Source: Flavobacterium muglaense
GTDB taxonomy: Bacteria > Bacteroidota > Bacteroidia > Flavobacteriales > Flavobacteriaceae
Direction: 5' to 3'
DNA length: 64,000 nucleotides
NCBI RefSeq assembly: GCF_014305155.1
Contig: NZ_JACRUK010000001.1
Coordinates: forward strand, 159,247 to 223,246
Shown: piece after piece, positions 36,415-46,689 of the stretch
Layout of the letters: each line of letters opens with the position of its first letter
Numbering within the stretch: the stretch's first letter is position 1
The notes under the pieces: model-generated
What the model was told of the DNA's origin: nothing
Seen by the model: the letters and a program-made list of their open reading frames with translations, nothing else
The model's database searches: none
Position numbers and translations under genes: made by a program

Positions 36415-36741
36415 ATGAGCACATTTTCAATTTTTTTAGTTTTAATAACAATAGTTTGTTTTCTATTGATCGTAGTAATTATGGTTCAAAACCCTAAAGG
36501 TGGTGGACTTTCATCTACATTAGGTGGTTCAACTCAAATGGGAGGTGTTCAAAAAACAACCGACTTTTTAGACAAAAGTACTTGGACACTTGGTACGATT
36601 TTAATTGCTTTAATTTTGCTTTCAAGCTTAAGCTTCACTGGAACATTAAGTGACACTGATTCTAAAATCATTGACAATGCACCTGCTACAGCAGCGCCAG
36701 TAACACCGGCACCAGCTGCACCAGCAACTCCTGCAAAATAA
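36415..36741 (+). CDS. secG: preprotein translocase subunit SecG
   Basis: Small membrane subunit of the SecYEG channel. The 108-residue protein has two membrane helices (about 5-24 and 58-80) with the SecG loop MVQNPKGGGLSS between them and a Pro/Ala-rich tail (PATAAPVTPAPAAPATPA). A terminator follows at 36765. Confidence 0.92.
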   Translation: MSTFSIFLVLITIVCFLLIVVIMVQNPKGGGLSSTLGGSTQMGGVQKTTDFLDKSTWTLGTILIALILLSSLSFTGTLSDTDSKIIDNAPATAAPVTPAPAAPATPAK

Positions 36742-36764
36742 ATTTAAATACATATTATTCAAAG

Positions 36765-36792
36765 TGCCAGCCTGTCAAAGCTGGCATTTTTT
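36765..36792 (+). terminator. terminator after secG
   Basis: Hairpin TGCCAGC / GCTGGCA (36765-36771, 36780-36786) followed by six T residues. It separates secG from groES. Confidence 0.85.
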
Positions 36793-36797
36793 ATAGG

Positions 36798-36831
36798 AAA
36801 TTGTGTCAGTTTAGATAGCTTGGCACAATTT
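36798..36831. promoter_or_regulatory. inverted repeat upstream of groES, candidate heat-shock operator
   Basis: AAATTGTGTCA (36798-36808) and TGGCACAATTT (36821-36831) are reverse complements with one mismatch, separated by 12 bp. It lies about 50 bp before groES. It is not the CIRCE element (TTAGCACTC-N9-GAGTGCTAA), although spacing and position are similar. Confidence 0.45.
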
Positions 36832-36879
36832 CTGAAATTACTAATACAATCCATTTAAAAACAATAAAAACATATAATT

Positions 36880-37155
36880 ATGGCTTTAAACATTAAACCA
36901 CTTTCAGATCGTGTTCTTATTGAACCAGTTGCTGCGGAAACAAAAACTGCTTCAGGAATCTTCATTCCAGATACTGCCAAAGAAAAACCTCAAAAAGGAA
37001 CTGTAGTTGCTGTAGGTAACGGAACTAAAGATCACACAATGACAGTAAAAATTGGTGACACTGTGCTTTATGGTAAATATGCTGGTACTGAGCTAAAATT
37101 AGAGGGTACGGATTACTTGATTATGAGAGAAGATGATATTCTTGCAATAATCTAA
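36880..37155 (+). CDS. groES: co-chaperonin GroES
   Basis: Heptameric lid of the GroEL folding chamber. The 91-residue protein matches the family throughout: [12 protein letters not shown] at the start, the mobile loop near [28 protein letters not shown], and the end [13 protein letters not shown]. It is followed by groEL after 141 bp. Confidence 0.97.
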   Translation: MALNIKPLSDRVLIEPVAAETKTASGIFIPDTAKEKPQKGTVVAVGNGTKDHTMTVKIGDTVLYGKYAGTELKLEGTDYLIMREDDILAII

Positions 37156-38925
<1,770 letters not shown>

Positions 38926-38947
38926 TATCAACCCCTTCAGGATATAA

Positions 38948-38982
38948 AAAAAGTCCGTTCAACTTAGTTGAACGGACTTTTT
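38948..38982. terminator. bidirectional terminator between groEL and the DedA gene
   Basis: Perfect 16-bp hairpin with arms 38948-38963 and 38967-38982 (core AGTCCGTTCAAC / GTTGAACGGACT), with A tract before and T tract after. It lies between convergent genes. Confidence 0.92.
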
Positions 38983-39077
38983 ATTTGCCTTATTATTACC
39001 TATACTATTTTTCAATTTGAACTTGCATTACCTAGTAAAGAAGCGTTACTATAAAACAAAATGCTATTATTTAAAAA

Positions 39078-39761
39078 CTATTCTTCGGTTGAAGGAGATT
39101 TTTTAGCTAGTTTAAGGATAACAGGAGATAACGTAACCACGACTAAACCAATCACGATTAATTCTATATGATCTTTTAAATTAATTTGATATTTTTCTAA
39201 TAAAAAACCATATAAATAATGTCCTGCAAAGATCAATATAAACGACCATAAAAAAGAGCTAATTACGTTGTAGAACATAAATTTCTTTTTTTCCATTGTC
39301 ACAATTCCGGCTACAATAGGCGCAAAAGTTCTAAAAATAGGCAAGAATCTAGCAAATATAATCGCTCTACCTCCATGTCTTTCAAAGAAATCTTTAGACT
39401 GTACTAAGTACTTTTTCTTAAACCAAAAAGTATCTTGTTTATTGTACAAATAATAACCACTTTTAGACCCAAACCAATATCCTACTACATTCCCTAGGAT
39501 ACCGGCAACAGCCACCATAGTTGCTAATAAAAAAACATTGATAAAATCATTATCAATAACGATAATATTTTTAATCAATTCACCACTATAAATACCTGCA
39601 AGAAACAATAAACTGTCTCCCGGAAGAAAAAATCCCGCAAAAAGACCTGTTTCTGCAAAAACAATAAATAAAACAATATAAAGCCCAAGCTTAATTCCGT
39701 TTATATCAAAATTGATATAAAAAAGAGGGTCTATTAAATTTTTCCAGTCAAAACTATTCAT
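39078..39761 (-). CDS. DedA-family (VTT/SNARE-associated) membrane protein
   Basis: Inner-membrane protein of 227 residues; DedA proteins are implicated in flipping of undecaprenyl phosphate or phospholipids. It shows the family order: FAETGLFAGFFLPGDSLLF (about 34-52), GNVVGYWFGSKSG, and FARFLPIFRTFAPIVAGIVTM, with re-entrant and membrane helices between. No partner gene is adjacent. Confidence 0.9.
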   Translation of the reverse strand: MNSFDWKNLIDPLFYINFDINGIKLGLYIVLFIVFAETGLFAGFFLPGDSLLFLAGIYSGELIKNIIVIDNDFINVFLLATMVAVAGILGNVVGYWFGSKSGYYLYNKQDTFWFKKKYLVQSKDFFERHGGRAIIFARFLPIFRTFAPIVAGIVTMEKKKFMFYNVISSFLWSFILIFAGHYLYGFLLEKYQINLKDHIELIVIGLVVVTLSPVILKLAKKSPSTEE

Positions 39762-39921
39762 TGGTAGGGGATTTTATTCGAAAACATTTTGTGCGTGAAA
39801 GTAAGTATAATTTACCTGAACAACAATTTATTATTTATTTTTAAAGTTTTATTAACTAATAAATACTAAATTAAAAAAACCACTTTAATTTTAGATCTAA
39901 AAAAAAGAAACACTACATCAA

Positions 39922-39957
39922 AAAAAAGGCCCAAAAAACTAGATTTTGGACCTTTTC
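39922..39957 (-). terminator. terminator of the HMA/TonB/HYC_CC_PP unit
   Basis: On the minus strand, hairpin AAAGGTCCAAAA / TTTTGGGCCTTT (one G-U pair) followed by a T run. It ends the unit 8 bp after the HMA gene. Confidence 0.8.
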
Positions 39958-39964
39958 ATCTTCT

Positions 39965-40306
39965 TTACTTTCTTTCATACAAGCAACAAGTATGAAGATT
40001 ATCATAATCTTCCTGAGTTGCTCGCACCTCTTGAGTATCATGACCAACTTTTGCAATAGCTTTCTCAACCTCTAAAAGGGAAGATTTTTGTTCGTTTAAA
40101 ATCAATTTTAAATCATGACTATCAACATCCCAAATTGCCGACTTAACTCCCGAAACTGCATACGATGCTTTTTCGATTCGTTTTTTGCATTGCTCACAAT
40201 TTCCGTTCACATTTACGGTATATTTTGCATTTTTATTTTTACGTTCTTGAGCTTGCATATTCACTCCTAGAAACAGTACTACAACTATCATTACTATCTT
40301 TTTCAT
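39965..40306 (-). CDS. exported heavy-metal-associated (HMA) domain protein
   Basis: A 113-residue protein with signal peptide (MKKIVMIVVVLFLGVNMQAQ) and an HMA/CopZ-type domain whose metal site is NGNCEQCKKRI (CxxC near 36-41). An extra CC pair stands near the C-terminus (LHTCCLYE). It probably carries copper(I) in the periplasm. It lies 17 bp downstream of the TonB receptor gene. Confidence 0.85.
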   Translation of the reverse strand: MKKIVMIVVVLFLGVNMQAQERKNKNAKYTVNVNGNCEQCKKRIEKASYAVSGVKSAIWDVDSHDLKLILNEQKSSLLEVEKAIAKVGHDTQEVRATQEDYDNLHTCCLYERK

Positions 40307-40323
40307 ATTATTCTATTTTAAAT

Positions 40324-42336
40324 TTATTTGATTTTAAATCGCAATCCTGCATAATACATCTGACCAAAAACAGGCGCATATACTATTGATGTATCAAAAG
40401 TAGGACCAAAAGGATTGCTCGCTCCTAAAATTGCTTTTTCTTGTTTATAATTCCCAATGTTCTCTCCGCCCACATATACTTCAAAAACATCCGAAAAAAC
40501 CCTTGTCACTTGCGCATTCATGACCGAAAAAGAGGGCGCAAACTCAGGCAAACGATCTGCTGTAGGGTTTGTAGCTGTATTGGGTAATTGTTGCTTCCCC
40601 AAAACATTAAGTGTATAATCTACTTTCCACTGCTTTCCCTCTGGAGTCGATTCTGTTTCATACCCAATGTTTCCAAAAAAACGATGTTTGGCTTGCATAG
40701 GTCTTTGAAAAGTGCCCGATAAATAATCGGATTGAATATCATAATATTTATAAGCAGTTCTTAAATTAAGACGGTCTGCTAGTTCATAATTGAATTCTAT
40801 TTGCAAACTGTTAGCCACCGATTTTCCTTTCAAATTATAAAACAAAACTTCTTGCGGACTCTGAAACAAATCCACCACTGCTTGATTTTGAAAGTCCGTA
40901 CGGTAAAAATCAAAGCCTACATCCCCGCTTCTGTCAAATAAATAAAAGCCTTGCATAAAACTCAATCCATAGTTCCAAGCGATTTCCGGATTCAAACCAT
41001 AAATTTTCCCACCATTGTCCAGTATTTCAAACCTTCTAGAACTGGCGAAAAGTTGTTGGTTTTCGGCAAAAATATTAGCCGAACGCTTCCCTCTTCCTGC
41101 CGAAAATCTAAAAACCCCTTTGGCCCACGGATTATATCTTGCATGCAGTCTTGGTGTAATAAAAGTTCCTAAACGATTGTGATTATCAATTCTACCGCCC
41201 AACACTAAACTAAAGTTGTTTGTATTATCAAAAGTATACTCGAAAAAAGCACCTATGGAATTATCTATCCTACTATAGTCATTCACATTTACAAACTCGT
41301 CATAAGCGTCGTATGTAAAATTCAATCCGGTAGCAAATTTATTCTTAGTATTATTTATAATCGAATTGAAAATCAAATTAGAATAGTAGCTCTTTTGCTT
41401 AATATCGTATTGATTCAATCCAAAATACGAATCTTGACCGTGGCTATTAAAAGCATTTTGAAAACCAATACTTTGGTAAGGCATGTCCGGAAAGACATAG
41501 CCCAACTTAGTTGAAACATCGATGCGTTCCGTGTTGATTTCAGATCCCCAATAATTTGTCGTCCCCTGATCTCTATTTTTATCGAAATTTAACTCTCCTG
41601 TTTGCTTTTCGTCTTTCATATAGCGAAAATTCACAAAGCTAACCCAGCCTTTTTGCGCATCAGTGTACTGCCAACGATTCAAAACATTAACTTGTTTAGC
41701 CAATGGATTATCTAAAAAACCATCTCCATTCATGTCATTTTTAGCAACCCTAGTATTACCATGAACAAAAAGACTACTACTCCATTTTTCTGATATTTTG
41801 GTATTAAAATGAGTATTTAATTCAAATCGAGAATCTGTCGATCCATAAACATTTAAAAAGAAAGGAATATCATTGATGGGTTTAATGAGCTCCGTATTGA
41901 TTTGCCCTGAAATACTTTCGAAACCATTAACAACTGAACCTGCCCCCTTAGTAATTTGAATACTTTCTACCCAAGTACCAGGTGTGAATGACAAACCGTA
42001 AGCCTGAGAAGCACCGCGAACTGACGGTATATTCTCTTCGGTAATCATTAAATAAGGACTAGTTAAGCCTAACATTTTAATTTGTTTCGTGCCTGTTAAA
42101 GCATCCGAAAAACTAACGTCTATGGATGGATTTGTTTCAAAACTTTCGGCTAGATTACAACAAGCTGCTTTCAGTAACTCTTTGCTCGTTAAGGTGGTCG
42201 TGTTTGACGTTAAGGTATACGATTTCTTGATACTTTTACGAACTGTTCGTACTTTAATTTCTTGCAATGTGTCTTGCGAATAGGAATTAAAAGCAAGAAA
42301 CAAGAACAATAAAAGAATTGTAATTTGTTTTTTCAT
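40324..42336 (-). CDS. TonB-dependent outer-membrane receptor, probably for a metal
   Basis: A 670-residue receptor: signal peptide (LFLFLAFNSYSQ), short N-terminus, a plug starting with LTSKELLKAACCNLAESFETNPS and containing IQITKGAGSVVNGFESISGQIN, then the 22-strand barrel ending in an aromatic-flanked strand (YYAGLRFKIK). There is no SusC-type extra domain. The CC in the plug and neighbours with HMA and Cys-rich proteins point to copper or a similar metal (inference). Confidence 0.88.
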   Translation of the reverse strand: MKKQITILLLFLFLAFNSYSQDTLQEIKVRTVRKSIKKSYTLTSNTTTLTSKELLKAACCNLAESFETNPSIDVSFSDALTGTKQIKMLGLTSPYLMITEENIPSVRGASQAYGLSFTPGTWVESIQITKGAGSVVNGFESISGQINTELIKPINDIPFFLNVYGSTDSRFELNTHFNTKISEKWSSSLFVHGNTRVAKNDMNGDGFLDNPLAKQVNVLNRWQYTDAQKGWVSFVNFRYMKDEKQTGELNFDKNRDQGTTNYWGSEINTERIDVSTKLGYVFPDMPYQSIGFQNAFNSHGQDSYFGLNQYDIKQKSYYSNLIFNSIINNTKNKFATGLNFTYDAYDEFVNVNDYSRIDNSIGAFFEYTFDNTNNFSLVLGGRIDNHNRLGTFITPRLHARYNPWAKGVFRFSAGRGKRSANIFAENQQLFASSRRFEILDNGGKIYGLNPEIAWNYGLSFMQGFYLFDRSGDVGFDFYRTDFQNQAVVDLFQSPQEVLFYNLKGKSVANSLQIEFNYELADRLNLRTAYKYYDIQSDYLSGTFQRPMQAKHRFFGNIGYETESTPEGKQWKVDYTLNVLGKQQLPNTATNPTADRLPEFAPSFSVMNAQVTRVFSDVFEVYVGGENIGNYKQEKAILGASNPFGPTFDTSIVYAPVFGQMYYAGLRFKIK

Positions 42337-42409
42337 GAGGTAATTTTAATATTTAAAAAAAAGTAATTTAGACCGAATAAAGCAGTCTTCTTTTTAGAAA
42401 ATATTAAAA

Positions 42410-42823
42410 TCAAGCGTAAAAAATGTATTGCTTGTATAATTTAAAAAAGGGAGGAGCATGAGCGTCGCAAAAATAAGCAACTGCTCTATTGTTTTTAAAA
42501 AAGTACTTTTTTGTAAAAATGATCGGGCTCCAATCCGAGAGCATCAGCTGATTTATAGTAGAAAACGTAAAAGCCTTGATAATTACATTTTCAGCTTTTT
42601 TCTGAATAACAACCACCTTGTCATTGCAACAGCTCTTTTTTTTCTCTAGAATAACACCACAACAATCTTTTTCGACTTTTTGAGTTACCACAACAGGAGT
42701 CATGTACACAGGAGCAATTGATGAAATTTTTTCGCCACAATAATGCACATTAAAGGACAATCCCAAATTGGAAACCAATAAGAAAAGGGCTAAAAATAAG
42801 CTAATGTGTTTATTAAACTTCAT
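42410..42823 (-). CDS. HYC_CC_PP family protein
   Basis: A 137-residue exported protein with the three hallmarks of the family: HYCG (near 27-30), CC pairs (KDCCGV and KSCCND, near 53-67) and a late APP (HAPPFF). Such proteins are found in Bacteroidota beside TonB receptors and HMA proteins; their role is unproven and probably concerns metal. It is the first gene of the unit, 73 bp before the receptor. Confidence 0.85.
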   Translation of the reverse strand: MKFNKHISLFLALFLLVSNLGLSFNVHYCGEKISSIAPVYMTPVVVTQKVEKDCCGVILEKKKSCCNDKVVVIQKKAENVIIKAFTFSTINQLMLSDWSPIIFTKKYFFKNNRAVAYFCDAHAPPFFKLYKQYIFYA

Positions 42824-42874
42824 TTTGCAAAATTAGTATTTAAATCAAAAACAACTGTTAAAACCACTAAAAAA

Positions 42875-44230
42875 TTATAAATCAAATTCTTGACCCATTA
42901 AGGGAATCACACAATCAAACCCATAATGTTCGTTAATTTTGATGCGCAGCTCATCTGCCGGCTGATTCTCACCATGCACTAAAAACACTTTTTTTGGTGG
43001 TTTTTCTAATTTGGAAAGCCAATTCAATAAATCCATTTGATCCCCATGAGCAGATAAACCTTCAATTTCTACTATCTTGGCGGCAACTGCATAGTATTTT
43101 CCATGAATTTTTACATCAAGAGCACCTTCCAGTAACTTTCGCCCACGAGTACCTTCGGCTTGATACCCCACCAACACCACAGTTGTTTCAGATAGACCAA
43201 TATACCGCTCTAGATAGCTCAAAACCCGGCCTCCCGTTACCATTCCACTGGCCGCTATGACCACTTTAGGCTTTTTATCATAGATTGCTTCGATGGTGTC
43301 CTTATAATCCGTGATAATCACAAACATTTTACTCATCGCGACACAGTCTTCCATGGACAATTTATGAGTACCTAGATTATCAAAAAAAATCGAAAATGCA
43401 TGTACACCCATTGGAGAATCAACGATGTAATCCATGTCTGGAATTTTATTTTCGGTTTTAAGCTTCCACAATAAATACATAATACTCTGAGCTCGCTCAA
43501 TAGCAAACGAAGGAATGATAACCGTTCCACCATTTTTAAATGTACTATTAATATATAGCTCCAACTCTAGTTTGGCATCCGTTTCAGGATGAATTCGATT
43601 GCCATAAGTACTTTCTAAAAAAACATAATCTGCCTTATGAGGCTTCACGGGCGGAAACATCAGCACATCATCATCTTGACCAATATCTCCCGAAAAAACC
43701 AGTGTTTTATCTTCAATTGTAAGCTCAATAGTGCAAGCTCCTATAATATGACCTGCATTTGTAAACACCGCTTCAATCTCAGGATCCAAAACTAGCGTTT
43801 CATTGGTTTTAACTACTCGAAAAAGAGGCAATACTTTTTCAGCTTGAGCTACTGTATAAAGTGGCTCAGCCGTTTCATGTTTAGAATATTTCTCTTTGTT
43901 TGCTTTTCGGGCTTCTTCTTCTTGAATTTTCGCACTATCCAACAAAATCAACTTTGAAACATCCTTAGTCGCATTGGTACAATAAATTTTGCCTTTAAAA
44001 CCTTGACTCACTAACCTAGGTAGCCAACCACAGTGATCCAAATGTCCGTGAGTCAATAACACATAGTCAATGGTAGAAGCCAGTACAGGCAAATCACCCC
44101 AATTGAGCTCCCGCAAAGGTTTTATTCCTTGAAAAAGTCCACAATCTATTAAAACCCGAACCCCTTTACTTTCCACCAAAGTCTTTGATCCCGTTACTGT
44201 ACCCGCGCCACCTATAAATGTTACTTTCAT
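42875..44230 (-). CDS. MBL-fold beta-CASP RNA/DNA hydrolase
   Basis: Zinc nuclease of the CPSF/RNase J-like group, 451 residues. Motifs: GGAGTVTGS at the start, zinc ligands HGHLDHCG (near 60-67), a second HIIGAC, GDIGQDDD, then the beta-CASP region and final RMMBL part with AHGDQMDLLNWL and VHGE. By family it processes RNA. It is 39 bp downstream of the ATP-cone nuclease on the same strand, so one operon. Confidence 0.9.
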   Translation of the reverse strand: MKVTFIGGAGTVTGSKTLVESKGVRVLIDCGLFQGIKPLRELNWGDLPVLASTIDYVLLTHGHLDHCGWLPRLVSQGFKGKIYCTNATKDVSKLILLDSAKIQEEEARKANKEKYSKHETAEPLYTVAQAEKVLPLFRVVKTNETLVLDPEIEAVFTNAGHIIGACTIELTIEDKTLVFSGDIGQDDDVLMFPPVKPHKADYVFLESTYGNRIHPETDAKLELELYINSTFKNGGTVIIPSFAIERAQSIMYLLWKLKTENKIPDMDYIVDSPMGVHAFSIFFDNLGTHKLSMEDCVAMSKMFVIITDYKDTIEAIYDKKPKVVIAASGMVTGGRVLSYLERYIGLSETTVVLVGYQAEGTRGRKLLEGALDVKIHGKYYAVAAKIVEIEGLSAHGDQMDLLNWLSKLEKPPKKVFLVHGENQPADELRIKINEHYGFDCVIPLMGQEFDL

Positions 44231-44269
44231 GATTTCTACTTATAAATAAAACAATTAGCCTCTTTACTC

Positions 44270-45100
44270 TTATGCACATCGGCACAATTCTCTAACCTCT
44301 TTCAATACATTTATAATCCTTTTTGAACTCAAACTAATTTTTTCTAAAGCCTCTGTATTATTCATCAACTCCTTCGCAAGGATCACGTCCAATACTAACA
44401 ATCTACCTTTTTCGGCAATAGACAAAGTGGTTAAACAAGTTACTGGATAAAGACAATCAATGTCATTTTTAGTTTTCAAACTATTATTTTTAGGGTAATC
44501 CCAACTCAATAAATTGATCCCAGAACATTTGGCAAAACTAATCGCATCCCCCGTAAACCGGTTGTTTGTTGCAATCCAACATTTTGATATGCTATCTTTA
44601 TTCGAAAAAATGGGCTGATTCCTATCTTTTAGATCATTAAACCTTGAAAAAACATACAACGGAATCTTGACATCGCAGGCCGCTTCCTTACTAGAATGGA
44701 ATTTACATTCGATCATACCGATCTCATTATTTTTCTTCACCACAACATCTATTTCATGCGATACACATTTTCCTTGCAAAGTCAAGTTATTGCTGGTTGT
44801 AAAGTTCTCGGCGTCAAATAGTCTTGCAATGTACTTTTCGAAGAAAAAGCCAGCAGGTCCAAGCGCGAGAATTGCTGCTCGCAAGTTATAGCGCGCTGCA
44901 TGAGAATGGGCTTCTTTTTTTAATAATAAAAAAGCTCTTTTATAAATATGCTTTGTCGAAACGCCTTCAAAAAGCTCTTGCTTTATTTTATTTAAAATAT
45001 CCTCTACCGCAACAAGACTCGCTCCTGACTTTAACAAGGAAGCCTTAAGCTTATCCGAATCAAAATCAACGATCTCACCTGAATTTTTCACTATTTTCAT
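44270..45100 (-). CDS. ATP-cone domain fused to a Mrr-type restriction endonuclease domain
   Basis: A 276-residue two-domain protein. Residues 1-85 are an ATP-cone (MKIVKNSGEIVDFDSDKLKA start, then ALLKK-type helices), the nucleotide-sensing module of ribonucleotide reductases and NrdR. Residues 95-210 carry a PD-(D/E)XK core: GKCVSHEIDVVV with the catalytic Asp, then GMIECKFHSS with ExK. A helical tail of about 55 residues follows. It could be a nucleotide-gated nuclease. The sensing role is inferred from the domain pair. Confidence 0.8.
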   Translation of the reverse strand: MKIVKNSGEIVDFDSDKLKASLLKSGASLVAVEDILNKIKQELFEGVSTKHIYKRAFLLLKKEAHSHAARYNLRAAILALGPAGFFFEKYIARLFDAENFTTSNNLTLQGKCVSHEIDVVVKKNNEIGMIECKFHSSKEAACDVKIPLYVFSRFNDLKDRNQPIFSNKDSISKCWIATNNRFTGDAISFAKCSGINLLSWDYPKNNSLKTKNDIDCLYPVTCLTTLSIAEKGRLLVLDVILAKELMNNTEALEKISLSSKRIINVLKEVRELCRCA

Positions 45101-45158
45101 ACCCTATAATTATTAAGAAAGCAATAATCTAACTTCACTTAAAGGTACTGAAAATAAA

Positions 45159-45602
45159 TTACTTATTCATTTTTTGATAGTAAAAAGCGGGAACAAACAG
45201 CAATACAAAAATTGGTTGAATCAAAAATCTACGAATGTAAAAGATTAAAAGTGGATTGTCAGTTTGCGAAAAATATAAAACCCCAAAAAAAACTGCGATC
45301 AACACTCCAAACAAAAAAACATACAAGAAGGAAATAAATTTTATCATCTCGAGATCGCTGAATAAAATATACATCAAGATCAAAGACAAGACTGAATTTG
45401 CAACATAACGACATAACAACCCAAAAAACAACCCAAATCCATCGTACAAAGGCAACGGGAGCGCATTAAATTCTGACTTAAAATAACTCAAAAAAGGATC
45501 ATAAAACAATTGTTGTTCATACACACGCACTAACACCAGTAGCAGTACACAACATACCGCCACAAAAAACTTGTATTTATTATTAAGTAGATTTCTTAGC
45601 AT
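45159..45602 (-). CDS. exosortase F system-associated membrane protein
   Basis: A 147-residue membrane protein with four hydrophobic segments and the family-like stretch FYDPFLSYFK near 34-43 before the second. It overlaps the end of the XrtF gene by 20 bp, the fixed arrangement for this partner family in Flavobacteriia. Its exact role with XrtF is unknown. Confidence 0.82.
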   Translation of the reverse strand: MLRNLLNNKYKFFVAVCCVLLLVLVRVYEQQLFYDPFLSYFKSEFNALPLPLYDGFGLFFGLLCRYVANSVLSLILMYILFSDLEMIKFISFLYVFLFGVLIAVFFGVLYFSQTDNPLLIFYIRRFLIQPIFVLLFVPAFYYQKMNK

Positions 45603-46128
45603 ATAATGAATATTTATTAACCCAAATTACCCATAAAAGAAACACAACGCCATAGATAAACAATGGAAAAAACACCCCATGAAGCATAGACTCCTGAGCC
45701 GGAAAATTATAAATTAAAACACACAACAAAGCGATTCTCACAACATTCAGAAGGTAAATAAACAAGCTTCCGCCAAGAATAAAGAAAAAAGTTGTTTTTA
45801 ATTTTCCCGAAAATGAAACTATAAATGACACAAATAAAATCAAAATACTGACTGCATTACAACCTTCAATTAATCTAGCAATATAAGTATGATTATAAAA
45901 CAACTTAATATAACCATCGGCAGTTGTTTCATCAAGCGCTACATCTGCATTAAAAAACTGTAAAAATTGTTGAGTATGTTGCGCTACTATTCGTGTAATC
46001 GAGTCGGTTTCATGGTACTCAAAACGATTTAAAAATAATTGATATGCAAAAGCTAAAAAAATATAGGTTAAAAAAAACTTTGCCAAAAAGAGCAAAAAAG
46101 GTTTATACAAAGTAAAATATTTTCTCAA
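45583..46128 (-). CDS. xrtF: exosortase XrtF
   Basis: Membrane transpeptidase-like protease that processes C-terminally tagged exported proteins. The catalytic triad is visible: Cys in EGCNAVSIL, Arg in LNVVRIALL, His in LHGVFFPLF. I chose the TTG at 46128 (LRKYFTLYKPF) because the only ATG of the frame (46212) lies inside the divergent fRMsr gene; an ATT one codon earlier is another option. Length about 181 residues, normal for XrtF. Start uncertain. Confidence 0.82.
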   Translation of the reverse strand: MRKYFTLYKPFLLFLAKFFLTYIFLAFAYQLFLNRFEYHETDSITRIVAQHTQQFLQFFNADVALDETTADGYIKLFYNHTYIARLIEGCNAVSILILFVSFIVSFSGKLKTTFFFILGGSLFIYLLNVVRIALLCVLIYNFPAQESMLHGVFFPLFIYGVVFLLWVIWVNKYSLYAKKST

Positions 46129-46200
46129 AATGTGTTTTTTAACAAATTTAATACAAATTAAAATAAGGACTTTAAATACTTTTGTATAAAAACAAACAAA

Positions 46201-46656
46201 ATGACATTTCAAGAATTAAAGCCAAAGGTTACCGAAATAACAACGAATAACACACAATCAAGAGACGAAAAACTATTATCCATTTGCCAATTACTAAACG
46301 CTAATATTGAATATTACAACTGGGTAGGATTTTACTTTGCTAATCACGAAGCAAAAACATTACACTTAGGACCTTATGTAGGTGCCGAAACAGATCATAC
46401 CGTAATACCGTTTGGAAAAGGAATTTGTGGTCAAGTTGCCGAATCAAATGCAAACTTTGTTGTCCCAGATGTTGCCACGCAAGACAATTACATCGCTTGT
46501 AGCTTCACAGTAAAATCAGAAATTGTAGTCCCTTTATTCGTAGACGGAAAGAATATTGGTCAAATTGATATCGACAGCCATGTAATTGATCCATTTACAG
46601 AAGAAGACGAACGCTTTTTAGAGTTTGTAAATCAGGAAATTGCAAAATTGTATTAA
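46201..46656 (+). CDS. GAF-domain free methionine-(R)-sulfoxide reductase
   Basis: Single GAF domain of 151 residues, like E. coli YebR/MsrC. Conserved features: YYNWVGFYF, GKGICGQVAE and IACSFTVKSEIVVPL with the two later cysteines, and GQIDIDSHVIDPF. The first cysteine of the E. coli enzyme is missing here, so recycling would use the remaining pair. Thioredoxin-linked repair of free methionine sulfoxide is the family role. Confidence 0.85.
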   Translation: MTFQELKPKVTEITTNNTQSRDEKLLSICQLLNANIEYYNWVGFYFANHEAKTLHLGPYVGAETDHTVIPFGKGICGQVAESNANFVVPDVATQDNYIACSFTVKSEIVVPLFVDGKNIGQIDIDSHVIDPFTEEDERFLEFVNQEIAKLY

Positions 46657-46689
46657 AAATCCTAACTTTGTTTCCGTAAAAACAATTTT

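Noticed and set aside
36798..36831. CIRCE element at groES
   Set aside because: Neither TTAGCACTC nor GAGTGCTAA is present; only the layout is similar.
36821..36837. Possible sigma-54 promoter (TGGCAC) upstream of groES
   Set aside because: The -24-like GG is present, but the -12 position reads GA rather than GC; the TGGCAC is explained better as an arm of the inverted repeat.
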